Below, one piece after another: positions 26,116-34,973 of a DNA stretch of 64,000 bases. Origin of the DNA: Saccharopolyspora shandongensis (GTDB lineage Bacteria; Actinomycetota; Actinomycetes; Mycobacteriales; Pseudonocardiaceae); contig NZ_FNOK01000049.1 in assembly GCF_900106995.1 (NCBI RefSeq), positions 1 through 64,000 of the forward strand, written 5' to 3'. A program made the position numbers and the translations under genes. Every line of letters begins with the position of its first letter. Within the stretch, counting starts at the first letter, position 1. The notes beneath the pieces are model-generated. The model saw nothing but the letters and a program-made list of their open reading frames with translations. It did no database searches and was not told the origin of the DNA.

Positions 26116-27723
26116 GTGACGCCAGTGGACGATGACTTGACGCTCGCGGACGTGGTGGACGGCGCCATCGGCAGGTGGCAGCTGATGCGGAGCGAGTCCG
26201 CCGCGGAGGTGGCCGACCGGAACTTCCGGACCTGGCTGTTCGAGACCCTCCCGGAGCAGGCGGCGAGCAGCGGCCCGTACGACCCGCGCGACCACGCCTA
26301 CATCGTGTACGAGACCGCGACGGCGCTCTACCGCGCGGGCAACATCACCGACTCGTTCCTGCTGCTGCGCTGGTACGGCGAGCACTACGCGCACCACCCG
26401 GACCCCGAACTGGGCGCGCGGGTGATCGACATGCTGACCGACCTGTGCGCCTACACCGGGCAAGCCGACGCGGCCGCGAACGCCGCCGCAGCAGGTGTCC
26501 TGCGCGACGTGGTGGACGCCGTCCGGGGCCCGGTGGACGTCCGGGTGGAGCGCGCGCTGTGCCGGGCGCTGGCGATCCACGCGCACCTGCGCGGCGATCA
26601 CCTCGCGGCGGGCGACCTGTCGAGCAAGCGCAAGGAACAAGCGGCGTTGTGGGCGGAGATCTTCCGGCGGTACCGGCACAACGCGGATCCCGAACTGCGC
26701 GGGAGAGCGGCGCAGGGCTTGTACAACACGGCGCTGGTGTCTCTCCAGTCGGGCGATGAAAGGGCCGCGCGGGAGAAGTTCGGCGAGCTCGTGACGTCGT
26801 TCGGCCAGGCTCGGGGCGGGAATCCCGACGTGGACGAATGGCTCAGCCGGGCGGAGCACGCGGGCGCGGTGCTGGACGGGTTCGCGGTCGGCGAGCCCGA
26901 GCTGAACCTCGACTACCTGGAAAAGCAGCGCGACTGGGACCGCAAGAGGCGGCGCAAGGGCTTCGGCCTGCCGTGGCTGCTGGCGGGCGCCCCGCGGAAC
27001 CACATGGCCGAGCTCGTCCGCGTCGCCCGGCAGAAGCACCAGAGCTCGGTCGGCCAGGTCCGCAGCTGGCTGTGCTCGGGCGAACCGTTCGTGCTCCTGC
27101 TGCGCAACTTCGGCCTGGCCGAGGAGTCGGCCACGTCTTCGGCGCTCGCGTCGGTCCTCGAAGACCCCGACGACCCGCAGGGCGACTACGTGCAGACCAT
27201 CGTGCACCGCGACTGCAGTGCCGCGCTGGCGGAACTCGAACTCGCGGCGCCGATGATCACGGTGGCCAGCACGAAGGCGGGCGAGCTGGAGCTGTCGTCC
27301 GCGTTCGGCCAGTTCGTCCCCAGGGCCGCCCTGTACCTCCCGGACGCGACGTGGTTCGAGACCGTCGCGAAGCTGATCCCGCTGGCCGCCCAGGTCATCG
27401 TCTGGGCGGCGGAGCTGACGCCCGCCCTGGCCCAGGAGATCGCCTGCCTGCGGGAGCACGGGCGCATGGCCGACACGCTGATCATCGTGGACGAACCGCC
27501 CTCGGTGATCCAGCAGGCGTTCCTGCCGCGCGGCAAGAACGAGGTGCTGACGACGAACCACCCGGCGCTCGCGGAGTTCCCGAACGTGGTCGACGCACGG
27601 GAGTTCAAGAACCGTGGCGTCGCCGATTCCCCGCCCCTCCAACAACTTCTCATCGCGCTGGCGGCGGCCCGCGAGGTCCCGATCGAGCAGCGCATCGACC
27701 GGATCAGGACCCACCTGGCCTAG
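26116..27723 (+). CDS. helical-repeat protein with LRxF-type C-terminal domain
   Basis: A 535-residue cytoplasmic protein. Residues 1-270 are helical with TPR-like periodicity (RWYGEHYAHHPDPELGARVI, ALYNTALVSLQSGDERAARE). From about 305 there is a distinct alpha/beta domain beginning PFVLLLRNFGLAEES. It continues with MITVASTKAGELE, AALYLPDATWFETVAKLI and QVIVWAAELTPALAQEI. This order of motifs resembles a TIR/SLOG-like domain that opens with FLLYLRSF in many uncharacterised bacterial proteins. A sensing or conflict role is speculation. The start is uncertain: GTG 26116 or GTG 26125. Confidence 0.75.
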   Translation: MTPVDDDLTLADVVDGAIGRWQLMRSESAAEVADRNFRTWLFETLPEQAASSGPYDPRDHAYIVYETATALYRAGNITDSFLLLRWYGEHYAHHPDPELGARVIDMLTDLCAYTGQADAAANAAAAGVLRDVVDAVRGPVDVRVERALCRALAIHAHLRGDHLAAGDLSSKRKEQAALWAEIFRRYRHNADPELRGRAAQGLYNTALVSLQSGDERAAREKFGELVTSFGQARGGNPDVDEWLSRAEHAGAVLDGFAVGEPELNLDYLEKQRDWDRKRRRKGFGLPWLLAGAPRNHMAELVRVARQKHQSSVGQVRSWLCSGEPFVLLLRNFGLAEESATSSALASVLEDPDDPQGDYVQTIVHRDCSAALAELELAAPMITVASTKAGELELSSAFGQFVPRAALYLPDATWFETVAKLIPLAAQVIVWAAELTPALAQEIACLREHGRMADTLIIVDEPPSVIQQAFLPRGKNEVLTTNHPALAEFPNVVDAREFKNRGVADSPPLQQLLIALAAAREVPIEQRIDRIRTHLA

Positions 27724-27778
27724 GCAGGAGGCAGAAAGTCCTTGGTCCGGCCCCGCTCGGCGGGCGCAGTCTGGCGCT

Positions 27779-29074
27779 GTGCCCGAGGAGGACTTCGAGA
27801 CGGCGCTTGCGGAGCTCGCGGATTTCCCGCTGGTGGAGGCGATTTTCGGCCGCCGCTCGCGGCGTTTCGCCCTGGGCGACGAGATCCCGGACGGCCCGCT
27901 CGCCTACCGCTCCAGGCACGAGCCGGTGCCCCTGACGGACCTGGAGCGGATGCTCGTGCTGAGCGCGATGGGCGGCACGACCGGCTGGCACTACTCGATC
28001 ACCCGGGACGCCCGCTACGCCCCGCACGTCTCGAACTACGCCGGTGCCGCCGCCGGACGCACCTTCCCGTCCGCGGCCGGGATCCACACCGCCGAGTTGT
28101 TCTGCACCGACGACTCCGGGCTCTACTTCTTCCCGACCCGCGACGCGGGAGCGCTGGTCGACCCGGCCGTCGAGGAGGTCACCCCGGAGCTGCTGGTCGA
28201 GCGGCACCGCGAGCGGCTGCACCTGCTCTCGCCCGGGCGGCTGCACCTGCCGGCCGAGGAGCCCTACCTGGAGGGGCACAACACCTGGTGCGTCAACGTT
28301 CCCGGTTCGCTTCTGGTCATCCCGGTGGCGGACATCGCCCAGCACCTCATCGCCATCCTGTGCTTCTTCGCCCAGAACGGCTACGCGATCTACGACGACG
28401 TCAACGGCCGCGAGCTGCCCGGGCTGGCGGAATTCGGCGGGCTGGTCGACGTCGAGGAGCCGTTCCCGCTCACCTTCACCGAGCAGTACGCGCTGACCGA
28501 GGCGACGGCGGAGCTGGCATCCGCCTGCTACGCGGGCGTGCTGGTGCTGCAGGCGATGGGGCTCGGCGGCTGGATGTTCGACGGGATCGACCGCTTCGCG
28601 ATGCTCGGCGCCTCGGGCGACCCCGACGTCCCCGGCCTCGGGTTCCGCTACGACGAGGACGAGCGCTGGCCGACCCCGAACCCCACCGGCCGGGAAGGCG
28701 TCTTCGAGGCCTTGTGCCCACCGCGGTACCGCGACATGGCGGCGGCGGTCGAGGCGTTCGCCGAACGCAAATTCGGCCCCGGCGGGCCGTTCCACCGCGA
28801 CACCCCGGGAGCCTGGACCGACAGCCCGGGCTTCCGCGGCAGCGCCCTGGTGCACGACGCCGAGTTCAAGGCGTGCGTCGCGCTCCAAGCGCAGTACGTC
28901 CTGGACACCTTCGGCAAGTTCCCCGGAACGGTGCCGACGGTGTTCATCATGAACTACGTCCAGGCCCACCACCTGGACCTGGACTTCTACGACCGCTTCT
29001 TCAAACCCGGCGCCTACCTGCACACCCACACCACGCACATGCAGAAGTGGCACGCCGCAGAAGCCCAGACCTAG
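27779..29074 (+). CDS. nitroreductase-like (SagB-type) protein
   Basis: A 431-residue protein. The N-terminal half has features of FMN-dependent nitroreductases of the SagB kind: ERMLVLSAMGGTTGWHY, and GRTFPSAAGIHTAELF in place of the usual RPSAGGLHPLE, then LYFFPTRD. The C-terminal half (about 250-431) is unfamiliar and rich in aromatic residues and His, ending YLHTHTTHMQKWH. No membrane segment is found. It follows the LRxF-domain gene after 55 bp in the same direction and may share its transcript. GTG 27779 has a poor ribosome-binding site, so the start is tentative. Confidence 0.65.
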   Translation: MPEEDFETALAELADFPLVEAIFGRRSRRFALGDEIPDGPLAYRSRHEPVPLTDLERMLVLSAMGGTTGWHYSITRDARYAPHVSNYAGAAAGRTFPSAAGIHTAELFCTDDSGLYFFPTRDAGALVDPAVEEVTPELLVERHRERLHLLSPGRLHLPAEEPYLEGHNTWCVNVPGSLLVIPVADIAQHLIAILCFFAQNGYAIYDDVNGRELPGLAEFGGLVDVEEPFPLTFTEQYALTEATAELASACYAGVLVLQAMGLGGWMFDGIDRFAMLGASGDPDVPGLGFRYDEDERWPTPNPTGREGVFEALCPPRYRDMAAAVEAFAERKFGPGGPFHRDTPGAWTDSPGFRGSALVHDAEFKACVALQAQYVLDTFGKFPGTVPTVFIMNYVQAHHLDLDFYDRFFKPGAYLHTHTTHMQKWHAAEAQT

Positions 29075-29110
29075 ACGTGGACGATCTCGGAACCACTCGG
29101 ATCGCGAACG

Positions 29111-29656
29111 TCATGCCGGGGGGAAGTTCCACAGCTGGGTCAACGCTCCCGACCGCTGGTCCATGACCGCCCAGTAGTTGCCACCGGTGTTGAACGGAGT
29201 CACGACGCGGCCGTCCGACCGGGAACTGATCAGGTGCCCGTTGCCGGCGTAGGGCAGCTCCCATTGCTGGTTGCGGCCCTGTGCGCAGTTCTGCTGCACA
29301 ACCGCCGTCCGCCCGTCGGGCGCGTTGTAGTTGCCGACCGTGAGGCAGAGGTTCGTGTCGATGTTGCGAATCTGGTAGTAGCCGGTGCCGAGGACCTCCG
29401 CCCGCCACAGCTTGCCGCCCGGAGCCTCCTCGACGGCGTTCGCCCAGGTGACGACGTTCTCGGCCTTGTTCGAGCCGTATCCAGTCGGGATCAGTTTCTG
29501 ACCGGAACTCACGTTGACGATCCGGACAGCGGGTTGGCGGACGTCACCGGCCCCCTGGCGCGCTTCGTCGGCTTGCGCGGCGGAGACGGCCCCGGCAGTA
29601 GGGAGCAGGACCGTGGCCACTGCTAGCGAAGCGACCTGGAGGATTCGCGAATACAT
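29111..29656 (-). CDS. secreted ricin-type beta-trefoil lectin-like protein
   Basis: A 181-residue exported protein. A signal peptide (about 1-27, ending SAAQA) precedes a beta-trefoil-like domain with QIRNIDTNLCLTVGN, NCAQGRNQQWEL and a final QLWNF, the QxW repeats of RICIN domains. It probably binds carbohydrate outside the cell. GGAG precedes ATG 29656. No catalytic module is attached. Confidence 0.85.
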   Translation of the reverse strand: MYSRILQVASLAVATVLLPTAGAVSAAQADEARQGAGDVRQPAVRIVNVSSGQKLIPTGYGSNKAENVVTWANAVEEAPGGKLWRAEVLGTGYYQIRNIDTNLCLTVGNYNAPDGRTAVVQQNCAQGRNQQWELPYAGNGHLISSRSDGRVVTPFNTGGNYWAVMDQRSGALTQLWNFPPA

Positions 29657-30019
29657 GAGAGCTCCTTCCCGAGCTGATTCGGACACGAGCACTTCCGCCG
29701 TTGTCCGGCGACGACATTCCCGTCACTCCCCGGAAACCGCCCACCGAGCACGACCAACGGGTGTCCCCCCACCCGCCCGGGTACCAGTCCGCGCGTGACC
29801 GGTCAGGATCCGAGCACGGCCGAGGTTCATCGGCGCACTGCTGCGCGCAGACCTGATCGACGGCTTCGCAGTGGTCCCCGCGCTGCTGGGCGGCCTGCGC
29901 CTGTCCGGGCAGGGCATTCCGGCCTCGACCTGGTCCCTGCGGCAATCCACCACCTTGCCGGACGGCGCCATCGGCCTGCACGACAGCCGAGCCCGACCGG
30001 CTCCCGCGGGCCTGACACC

Positions 30020-30086
30020 GGTGGCGGTTTCGCGCGAAACCGCCACCCCGCCCCACGCGGAACGCCGGTTTCGCGCGAAACCGGCG
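30020..30086. repeat. TTTCGCGCGAAA palindromes, copies 2 and 3
   Basis: Perfect palindromes of 28 bp (30020-30047) and 24 bp (30063-30086), both centred on GGTTTCGCGCGAAACC. They lie in the divergent gap between the lectin and cmtR genes. I see no gene in 29657-30148. Confidence 0.9.
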
Positions 30087-30148
30087 CCCTGCACCCCAGG
30101 CGTCCAACGCCCCACGCGTGCCCGCGCGGCATTCCGAAACGCCAGATA

Positions 30149-30178
30149 CTGAACAGTTCAGCCCTTGCTGATATATCA
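30149..30178. promoter_or_regulatory. cmtR promoter palindromes
   Basis: CTGAACAGTTCAG (30149-30161) and TGATATATCA (30169-30178) are perfect palindromes in an AT-rich stretch just upstream of cmtR. They are candidate binding sites for autoregulation by CmtR. Confidence 0.65.
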
Positions 30179-30201
30179 CTGATCGCTGTACTGTTCTGCC
30201 C

Positions 30202-30540
30202 ATGCTGACGTGTGAGACGCGGGGCGCGGCGCTGGCCCGGCTGGGCAAGGCGCTGGCCGATCCGACCCGTTGCCGGATCCTGATCGCGCTGCTCGACGGG
30301 GAGAGCTATCCGGGCGTGCTCGCCGAGCAGCTGGGGCTGAGCCGCTCGAACGTCTCCAACCACCTCGCCTGCCTGCGCGGTTGCGGGCTCGTCGTGGCGA
30401 CCTACGAGGGCCGCCAGGTCCGCTATTCCCTGGCTGACGCCCACCTGGCGCGCGCGCTCGGCGAACTGGTCCAGGTCGTGCTCGCCGTGGAAACGGATCA
30501 GCCGTGCCTCAACGACGCTCAGACCGAGGCGGCGCGGTGA
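30202..30540 (+). CDS. cmtR: CmtR, ArsR/SmtB-family Cd/Pb-sensing repressor
   Basis: A 112-residue winged-helix repressor closely resembling Mycobacterium tuberculosis CmtR along its whole length. The three Cd(II)/Pb(II) ligands known there, Cys57, Cys61 and Cys102, are at exactly the same positions here (HLACLRGC and DQPC). The recognition helix is LGLSRSNVSNHL. Metal binding should release it from DNA. It overlaps the efflux gene by GTGA, so the operon is autoregulated metal export. In M. tuberculosis CmtR controls a P-type ATPase; here the partner is a CDF protein. Confidence 0.95.
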   Translation: MLTCETRGAALARLGKALADPTRCRILIALLDGESYPGVLAEQLGLSRSNVSNHLACLRGCGLVVATYEGRQVRYSLADAHLARALGELVQVVLAVETDQPCLNDAQTEAAR

Positions 30541-31184
30541 GCGAGGATCGCTGCGCCGACGACTGCTGCGCGCCGGACACCAAGGCCGACCCGCAGCGAC
30601 GAGCGGTGCTGGCTCGACGGGTGCGATGGCTGGTCGCCGCGACGATCACCTACAACATCGTCGAGGCGGTCGTGGCGATCTCGGCCGGAGCGGCGGCCTC
30701 CTCGACGGCGCTGATCGGCTTCGGACTGGACTCGGTGATCGAGGTCGCGTCCGCGGCCGCGGTGGCGTGGCAGTTCTCCGGCCGCGATCCCGAAGCCCGG
30801 GAACGGACGGCGCTGAAGGTGATCGCGGTGTCGTTCTTCGCGCTGGCCGCCTACGTCGCGGTCGAATCGGTGCGAACCCTGTTCGGCGCGGAGCCGGCGG
30901 ACCACTCGACGGTGGGCATCGTGCTGGCGGCGGTGTCCCTGCTGGTGATGCCGTTCCTGTCGGCGGCCCAGCGCCGCGCCGGCCGAGAACTCGGTTCGGC
31001 CAGCGCGGTCGCGGACTCCAAGCAAACCCTGCTGTGCACCTACCTGTCGGGCGTCCTGCTGCTGGGACTGCTCCTGAACAGCCTCCTCGGCTGGTCCTGG
31101 GCGGACCCCGTCGTCGCCCTGGTGATCGCGGCGGTGGCGGTGAAGGAAGGCCGGGAAGCCTGGCGCGGCCACCACTGCTGCTGA
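30537..31184 (+). CDS. cation diffusion facilitator-like heavy-metal transporter
   Basis: A 215-residue membrane protein with about five to six helices. The DxxxD-type motif GLDSVIEVASA in the second helix region fits the CDF family. Both ends are Cys/His-rich (CADDCCAPD at the start, HHCC at the end), which suggests cytoplasmic metal capture. It lacks the large C-terminal domain of typical CDFs. The GTG start overlaps the cmtR stop. The probable role is export of Cd, Pb or Zn. Confidence 0.88.
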   Translation: MSEDRCADDCCAPDTKADPQRRAVLARRVRWLVAATITYNIVEAVVAISAGAAASSTALIGFGLDSVIEVASAAAVAWQFSGRDPEARERTALKVIAVSFFALAAYVAVESVRTLFGAEPADHSTVGIVLAAVSLLVMPFLSAAQRRAGRELGSASAVADSKQTLLCTYLSGVLLLGLLLNSLLGWSWADPVVALVIAAVAVKEGREAWRGHHCC

Positions 31185-31193
31185 CCGTCGCGC

Positions 31194-31625
31194 TCAGGCG
31201 TTGGTGACCGATGCGTCGTCGTCGGCGCAGCACTGCGCCTCGGTCGCGCCGAAGGTCTGGGAGTCGGCTTTGACGACGTAGACCTCCCAGGGCTCGCGGC
31301 CGGGTCCGTGGACCCAGACCTTGTCCTGGCGGGCGTAGCAGCAGGTGGTGTCCTCCTCGACCTCGGTGAACAGGCCGAGCGCCGCGAGCCGTTCGGTGGC
31401 GTTGCCGACCTGCTCGGTGCTGTCGACCTCGACGCCGAGGTGGTCCAGCACCGTGTCCTGGCCCGGCTCGCCCTCCAGCAGGACCAGCTTGAGCGGCGGT
31501 TCGGCGATGGCGAAGTTGGCGTAGCCCGGCCGCCGCTTGGCCGGCTCGGCGCCGAAGAGCTTCGAGTAGAACGCGATCGATCCTTCGAGGTCGCCGACTC
31601 GAAGGGCGAGCTGCATGCGTGACAT
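31194..31625 (-). CDS. ArsI/CadI-family VOC protein
   Basis: A 143-residue glyoxalase-fold protein. The N-terminal RMQLALRVGDLEGSIAFYSK and the later TTCCYARQDKVWVHGP with PWEVYVVKAD are diagnostic of the ArsI C-As lyase/CadI group, which uses the vicinal Cys pair and Fe(II) to cleave methylarsenite or binds cadmium. A second Cys pair lies near the C-terminus (QCC). It is divergent from arsR. Confidence 0.9.
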   Translation of the reverse strand: MSRMQLALRVGDLEGSIAFYSKLFGAEPAKRRPGYANFAIAEPPLKLVLLEGEPGQDTVLDHLGVEVDSTEQVGNATERLAALGLFTEVEEDTTCCYARQDKVWVHGPGREPWEVYVVKADSQTFGATEAQCCADDDASVTNA

Positions 31626-31638
31626 CGAATCCCCTTGC

Positions 31639-31654
31639 TTAGATGTTCATCTAA
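31639..31654. promoter_or_regulatory. inverted repeat in arsR/arsI divergent promoter
   Basis: TTAGATG and CATCTAA separated by TT form a perfect 7-base inverted repeat. A second imperfect one, TATCT-GTCA-AGATA, lies at about 31686-31699, next to the arsR start. Both fit ArsR-family operators, so ArsR could control both directions. Confidence 0.65.
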
Positions 31655-31705
31655 ATAGACGACCACAGCTTGGACCTTTGTTTCGATATCTGTCAAGATA
31701 GACGC

Positions 31706-32059
31706 ATGTCGAAACAAGAGGCCGAGGCGTGCTGCTCGCCGGTGATGCGGGAGCCGCTGAGCGCGGAGCAGTCGGCCGAGCTGGCCCGGGTGTTCAAGGC
31801 GATCGGCGAGCCGGTGCGGCTGCGGCTGCTGTCGTTGATCGCCTCGCACGCGGGCGGGGAGGCGTGCGTGTGCGATCTGACCGGGGCGTTCGAGCTGTCC
31901 GGGCCGACGATCTCCCACCACCTCAAGGTGCTGCGCGAGGCCGGGGTGATCGAGGGCGAACGGCGCGGGACCTGGATCTACTACCGCGTGCGCCCCGAGA
32001 CCCTGCGGGCCGTCTCGTCCGTACTGGTGCCCGCCGGCGTCGAGGCGGTCACCGCATGA
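31706..32059 (+). CDS. arsR: ArsR-family arsenite-responsive repressor
   Basis: A 117-residue winged-helix protein. Vicinal Cys in EACCSP near the N-terminus and CVCDL in the alpha-3 region are candidate As(III) ligands. The recognition helix reads LSGPTISHHLKVLREAG. It overlaps the acr3 start by ATGA and so represses its own efflux operon. ATG 31706 gives the expected length; an in-frame ATG at 31670 lies in the promoter. Confidence 0.93.
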   Translation: MSKQEAEACCSPVMREPLSAEQSAELARVFKAIGEPVRLRLLSLIASHAGGEACVCDLTGAFELSGPTISHHLKVLREAGVIEGERRGTWIYYRVRPETLRAVSSVLVPAGVEAVTA

Positions 32060-33129
32060 CCCGGGCGGCAGAAGCCCCGGTGGCCCCGCGCTTGTCGACG
32101 CTGGACCGGCTGCTGCCGGTGTGGATCGGCGCGGCCATGGTGGCCGGCCTGCTCGCCGGGCGGTGGATCCCCGGCCTCGGCGCGTTCCTGGACGCCGTGC
32201 AGGTGGACGGCATTTCGCTGCCGATCGCGTTGGGCCTGCTGGTGATGATGTACCCGGTGCTGGCCAAGGTCCGCTACGACCGGCTGGACACCGTCACCGG
32301 GGACAAGCGGCTCCTGGTCTCCTCGCTGGTGCTCAACTGGGTCGTGGGCCCGGCGGTGATGTTCGCGCTGGCCTGGGTCTTCCTGCCCGACCTGCCCGAG
32401 TACCGCACCGGCCTGATCATCGTGGGCCTGGCGCGCTGCATCGCCATGGTGATCATCTGGAACGACCTGGCGTGCGGGGACCGGGAGGCCGCCGCCGTCC
32501 TGGTGGCGCTGAACTCGGTGTTCCAGGTGATCGCGTTCGCCGGTCTCGGCTGGTTCTACCTGTCGGTGCTGCCGGGCTGGCTCGGCCTGCCGCAGGTCGG
32601 GCTGGACGTCTCGGCGTGGCAGATCGCCAAGTCCGTCCTGATCTTCCTGGGCATCCCGCTGGTGGCCGGGTACGCGACCCGCAAGCTCGGCGAGCGCGCC
32701 AAGGGCCGGGACTGGTACGAAACCCGGTTCCTGCCGAAGATCGGCCCGGTCGCCCTCTACGGGCTGCTGTTCACCATCGTGATCCTCTTCGCCCTGCAGG
32801 GCGACCAGATCGTCGACCGGCCCTTCGACGTCGCCCGCATCGCCGTGCCGCTGCTGGCCTACTTCGCGATCACCTGGGCCGGTTCCTTCGCGCTGGGCAA
32901 GGCCATCGGGCTGAGCTACGAGCGGTCGGTGACGCTGTCGTTCACCGCGGCGGGCAACAACTTCGAACTCGCCATCGCGGTCGCCATCGCCACCTTCGGC
33001 GTCACCAGCGGACAAGCCCTGGCCGGGGTGGTCGGCCCCCTCATCGAGGTGCCCGTGCTGGTCGCCCTGGTCTACGTCTCCCTGGCCGCCCGCCGCCGGT
33101 TCACCGACCCCACCCGAACCACCCCGTGA
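32056..33129 (+). CDS. acr3: ACR3-family arsenite efflux permease
   Basis: A 357-residue membrane protein with ten predicted helices. The ACR3 hallmark Cys is in GLARCIAMVIIWNDLACGD, and the C-terminal glutamate region reads FTAAGNNFELAIAVAIATFG. It exports As(III) by proton antiport. It is translationally coupled to arsR and followed by arsC. Confidence 0.96.
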   Translation: MTRAAEAPVAPRLSTLDRLLPVWIGAAMVAGLLAGRWIPGLGAFLDAVQVDGISLPIALGLLVMMYPVLAKVRYDRLDTVTGDKRLLVSSLVLNWVVGPAVMFALAWVFLPDLPEYRTGLIIVGLARCIAMVIIWNDLACGDREAAAVLVALNSVFQVIAFAGLGWFYLSVLPGWLGLPQVGLDVSAWQIAKSVLIFLGIPLVAGYATRKLGERAKGRDWYETRFLPKIGPVALYGLLFTIVILFALQGDQIVDRPFDVARIAVPLLAYFAITWAGSFALGKAIGLSYERSVTLSFTAAGNNFELAIAVAIATFGVTSGQALAGVVGPLIEVPVLVALVYVSLAARRRFTDPTRTTP

Positions 33130-33145
33130 TCATCCTGGAGCGATC

Positions 33146-33568
33146 GTGACCCGCACCCCCGAAGTCCTGTTCGTCTGCGTGCACAACGCCGGACGATCCC
33201 AGATGGCGGCAGCCTTCCTGCAGCACCACGCCCGGGGAGAGGTGGCCGTGCGCTCGGCCGGCTCCGCCCCCGCGGAGACGATCAACCCGGCCGTCCTGAC
33301 CGCCATGGGCGAACTCGGCATCGACCTGTCGAACGAGATCCCCACGAAGCTGACCACCGACGCCGTCGAAGCCGCGGACGTGGTGATCACCATGGGCTGC
33401 GGCGACGCCTGCCCGGTGTTCCCCGGCAAGCGCTACCTGGACTGGGAACTCGCCGATCCCGCCGGGAAAGGCGTCGACGAGGTCCGCACCATCCGGGACG
33501 AGATCGCCCGCCGAGTCCATGACCTCCTGGCCGAACTCGCCGCCGACCCGAGCGAGGACGACCGGTAG
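33146..33568 (+). CDS. arsC: arsenate reductase (LMW-phosphatase type)
   Basis: A 140-residue protein with the P-loop CVHNAGRSQ near the N-terminus and TMGCGDACP for the second Cys pair, as in actinobacterial arsenate reductases. Many of these use mycothiol or thioredoxin. It reduces As(V) to As(III) for export by ACR3. GTG 33146 has GGAG five bases upstream. Confidence 0.94.
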   Translation: MTRTPEVLFVCVHNAGRSQMAAAFLQHHARGEVAVRSAGSAPAETINPAVLTAMGELGIDLSNEIPTKLTTDAVEAADVVITMGCGDACPVFPGKRYLDWELADPAGKGVDEVRTIRDEIARRVHDLLAELAADPSEDDR

Positions 33569-33764
33569 CAACGACCGAGGGCGAGATCGGCGGTCGGCGC
33601 CGATTCTTCCTCGCATACCAGCGTTTCCACCGGGCACGGGCGAATTTCGTTGGAGCGAGGCCGTTTCCAGGGCGACATCAAGACCATGCGGACTCGTCGT
33701 GATCAAGTGTCGGCCGTTCGTGGCATGCTCGCGCCGCAACGCTCCGACGAGAGAAAGCAACGAC

Positions 33765-34808
33765 ATGACCCTGCTCGACGACCACGGATCAGCTCTCCCG
33801 CTTCCCCCCGATCCGCTGAGCCCGGTGCCGGACGAGGTCGAACGCGGGCTGGCGGCGTACCGGGCGGGCGATGCCCGGGAAGCGCGGGCCCTGCTGACCG
33901 AGATCGCCGACGCGGGACGCACCGCCGTGTCCGGGCACGCGGCCATGTCGCTGGCGGGCATCGAACTCGGCGAGAACGGGCTCGACAGCTCCTGCCGGAA
34001 GCGGCTGGAGCAGGTCGCTGCGGGCGAGGACCCCTGGCTGGGTCCCTTGGCGGCCGTGCTGCTCACCCCGGATTTCCAGTCGTGCACGTCGTCGGACTCC
34101 GACCGCGTGCTCCTCGGGAGTCTCGCCGCTCAACTCACCGGCGCGCCGGAGGCGGCCCGCAACGGATTCGAGCAGGCCGCCGACGCCCTGGAGGGCACGG
34201 ACGCCGGGGACGTCGCCAACATCCTCCTCGGCAACCTCCTGCTCCAGAGCGGTGACCCGGCCGAGGCTCTCAAGCCGCTGCGGAACGCGCGGCAGATGTG
34301 CGACGGACTGTTCGCCGGCTACGCGGGTCACCTCGAAGGGCACGTGCTCATCGGACAGGAGGAGGAACGCGCGAGCCAGGTGCTCAGCTACGCGCACAGG
34401 GAGTCCCACCCGGCCAGGGGCGGCGACAAGGGACTGCACCCGTGGGTCGCCGTCCGGTTCGGCGAACTGCTGGCGGGCAACACGTGGCTGGACCTCGTGT
34501 ACGACCAGATGGAGAACAGCGGCGTGAGCCAAGGCGTCGTGGTCGGGGAGCCCTTCGAGTCCGCGTTCCACTTCGCGGAGATCAGCAATCCGGCGCTCGC
34601 CGACATCGGATTGCACCTGTTCCCAGGGGATTTCGAACCGGTGCACGCGGCCCTGGATCGCCTGAAGACCTGGAGCGACGAGCGGTACGAGCGAGCCAGG
34701 AGGCTGGTGCTCGCGCTCTACACCCTCGTCGAGGACAGCCGGGACGAGGAGATGTCCCTGGGCTTGAAGGAGCTGCGGGAGAGGCTGAGCCTCCCCAAGC
34801 CCCGCTGA
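33765..34808 (+). CDS. TPR-like helical protein, unknown function
   Basis: A 347-residue soluble protein with helical-repeat character (AAYRAGDAREARALLTEIADAGR, ANILLGNLLLQSGDPAEALK), and no signal peptide or catalytic motif I recognise. It follows arsC by about 200 bp with its own weak ribosome-binding site (GAGAAAG) and a terminator after it, so it is probably a separate unit. Confidence 0.75.
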   Translation: MTLLDDHGSALPLPPDPLSPVPDEVERGLAAYRAGDAREARALLTEIADAGRTAVSGHAAMSLAGIELGENGLDSSCRKRLEQVAAGEDPWLGPLAAVLLTPDFQSCTSSDSDRVLLGSLAAQLTGAPEAARNGFEQAADALEGTDAGDVANILLGNLLLQSGDPAEALKPLRNARQMCDGLFAGYAGHLEGHVLIGQEEERASQVLSYAHRESHPARGGDKGLHPWVAVRFGELLAGNTWLDLVYDQMENSGVSQGVVVGEPFESAFHFAEISNPALADIGLHLFPGDFEPVHAALDRLKTWSDERYERARRLVLALYTLVEDSRDEEMSLGLKELRERLSLPKPR

Positions 34809-34831
34809 GAGCGCGACGGCCCCGACAGCAA

Positions 34832-34860
34832 CGAACCCCAGGTCCGCGACCTGGGGTTCG
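34832..34860. terminator. bidirectional terminator
   Basis: A perfect 13-bp stem (CGAACCCCAGGTC) with loop CGC, between the convergent genes ending at 34808 and 34974. The same CCCCAGG...CCTGGGG core recurs beside the tRNA-Lys sequences at 47464 and 49948. Confidence 0.85.
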
Positions 34861-34973
34861 GGTGGTTCACCCGCGGATTCCGGGGTGACCGAAGGGAGTT
34901 GCACGAGTCAACGCCGAGAGGATGTGGGGGCCGGTCCACAGGAGACAGGCCCCCGCATCGGTGAATGTGCCCG

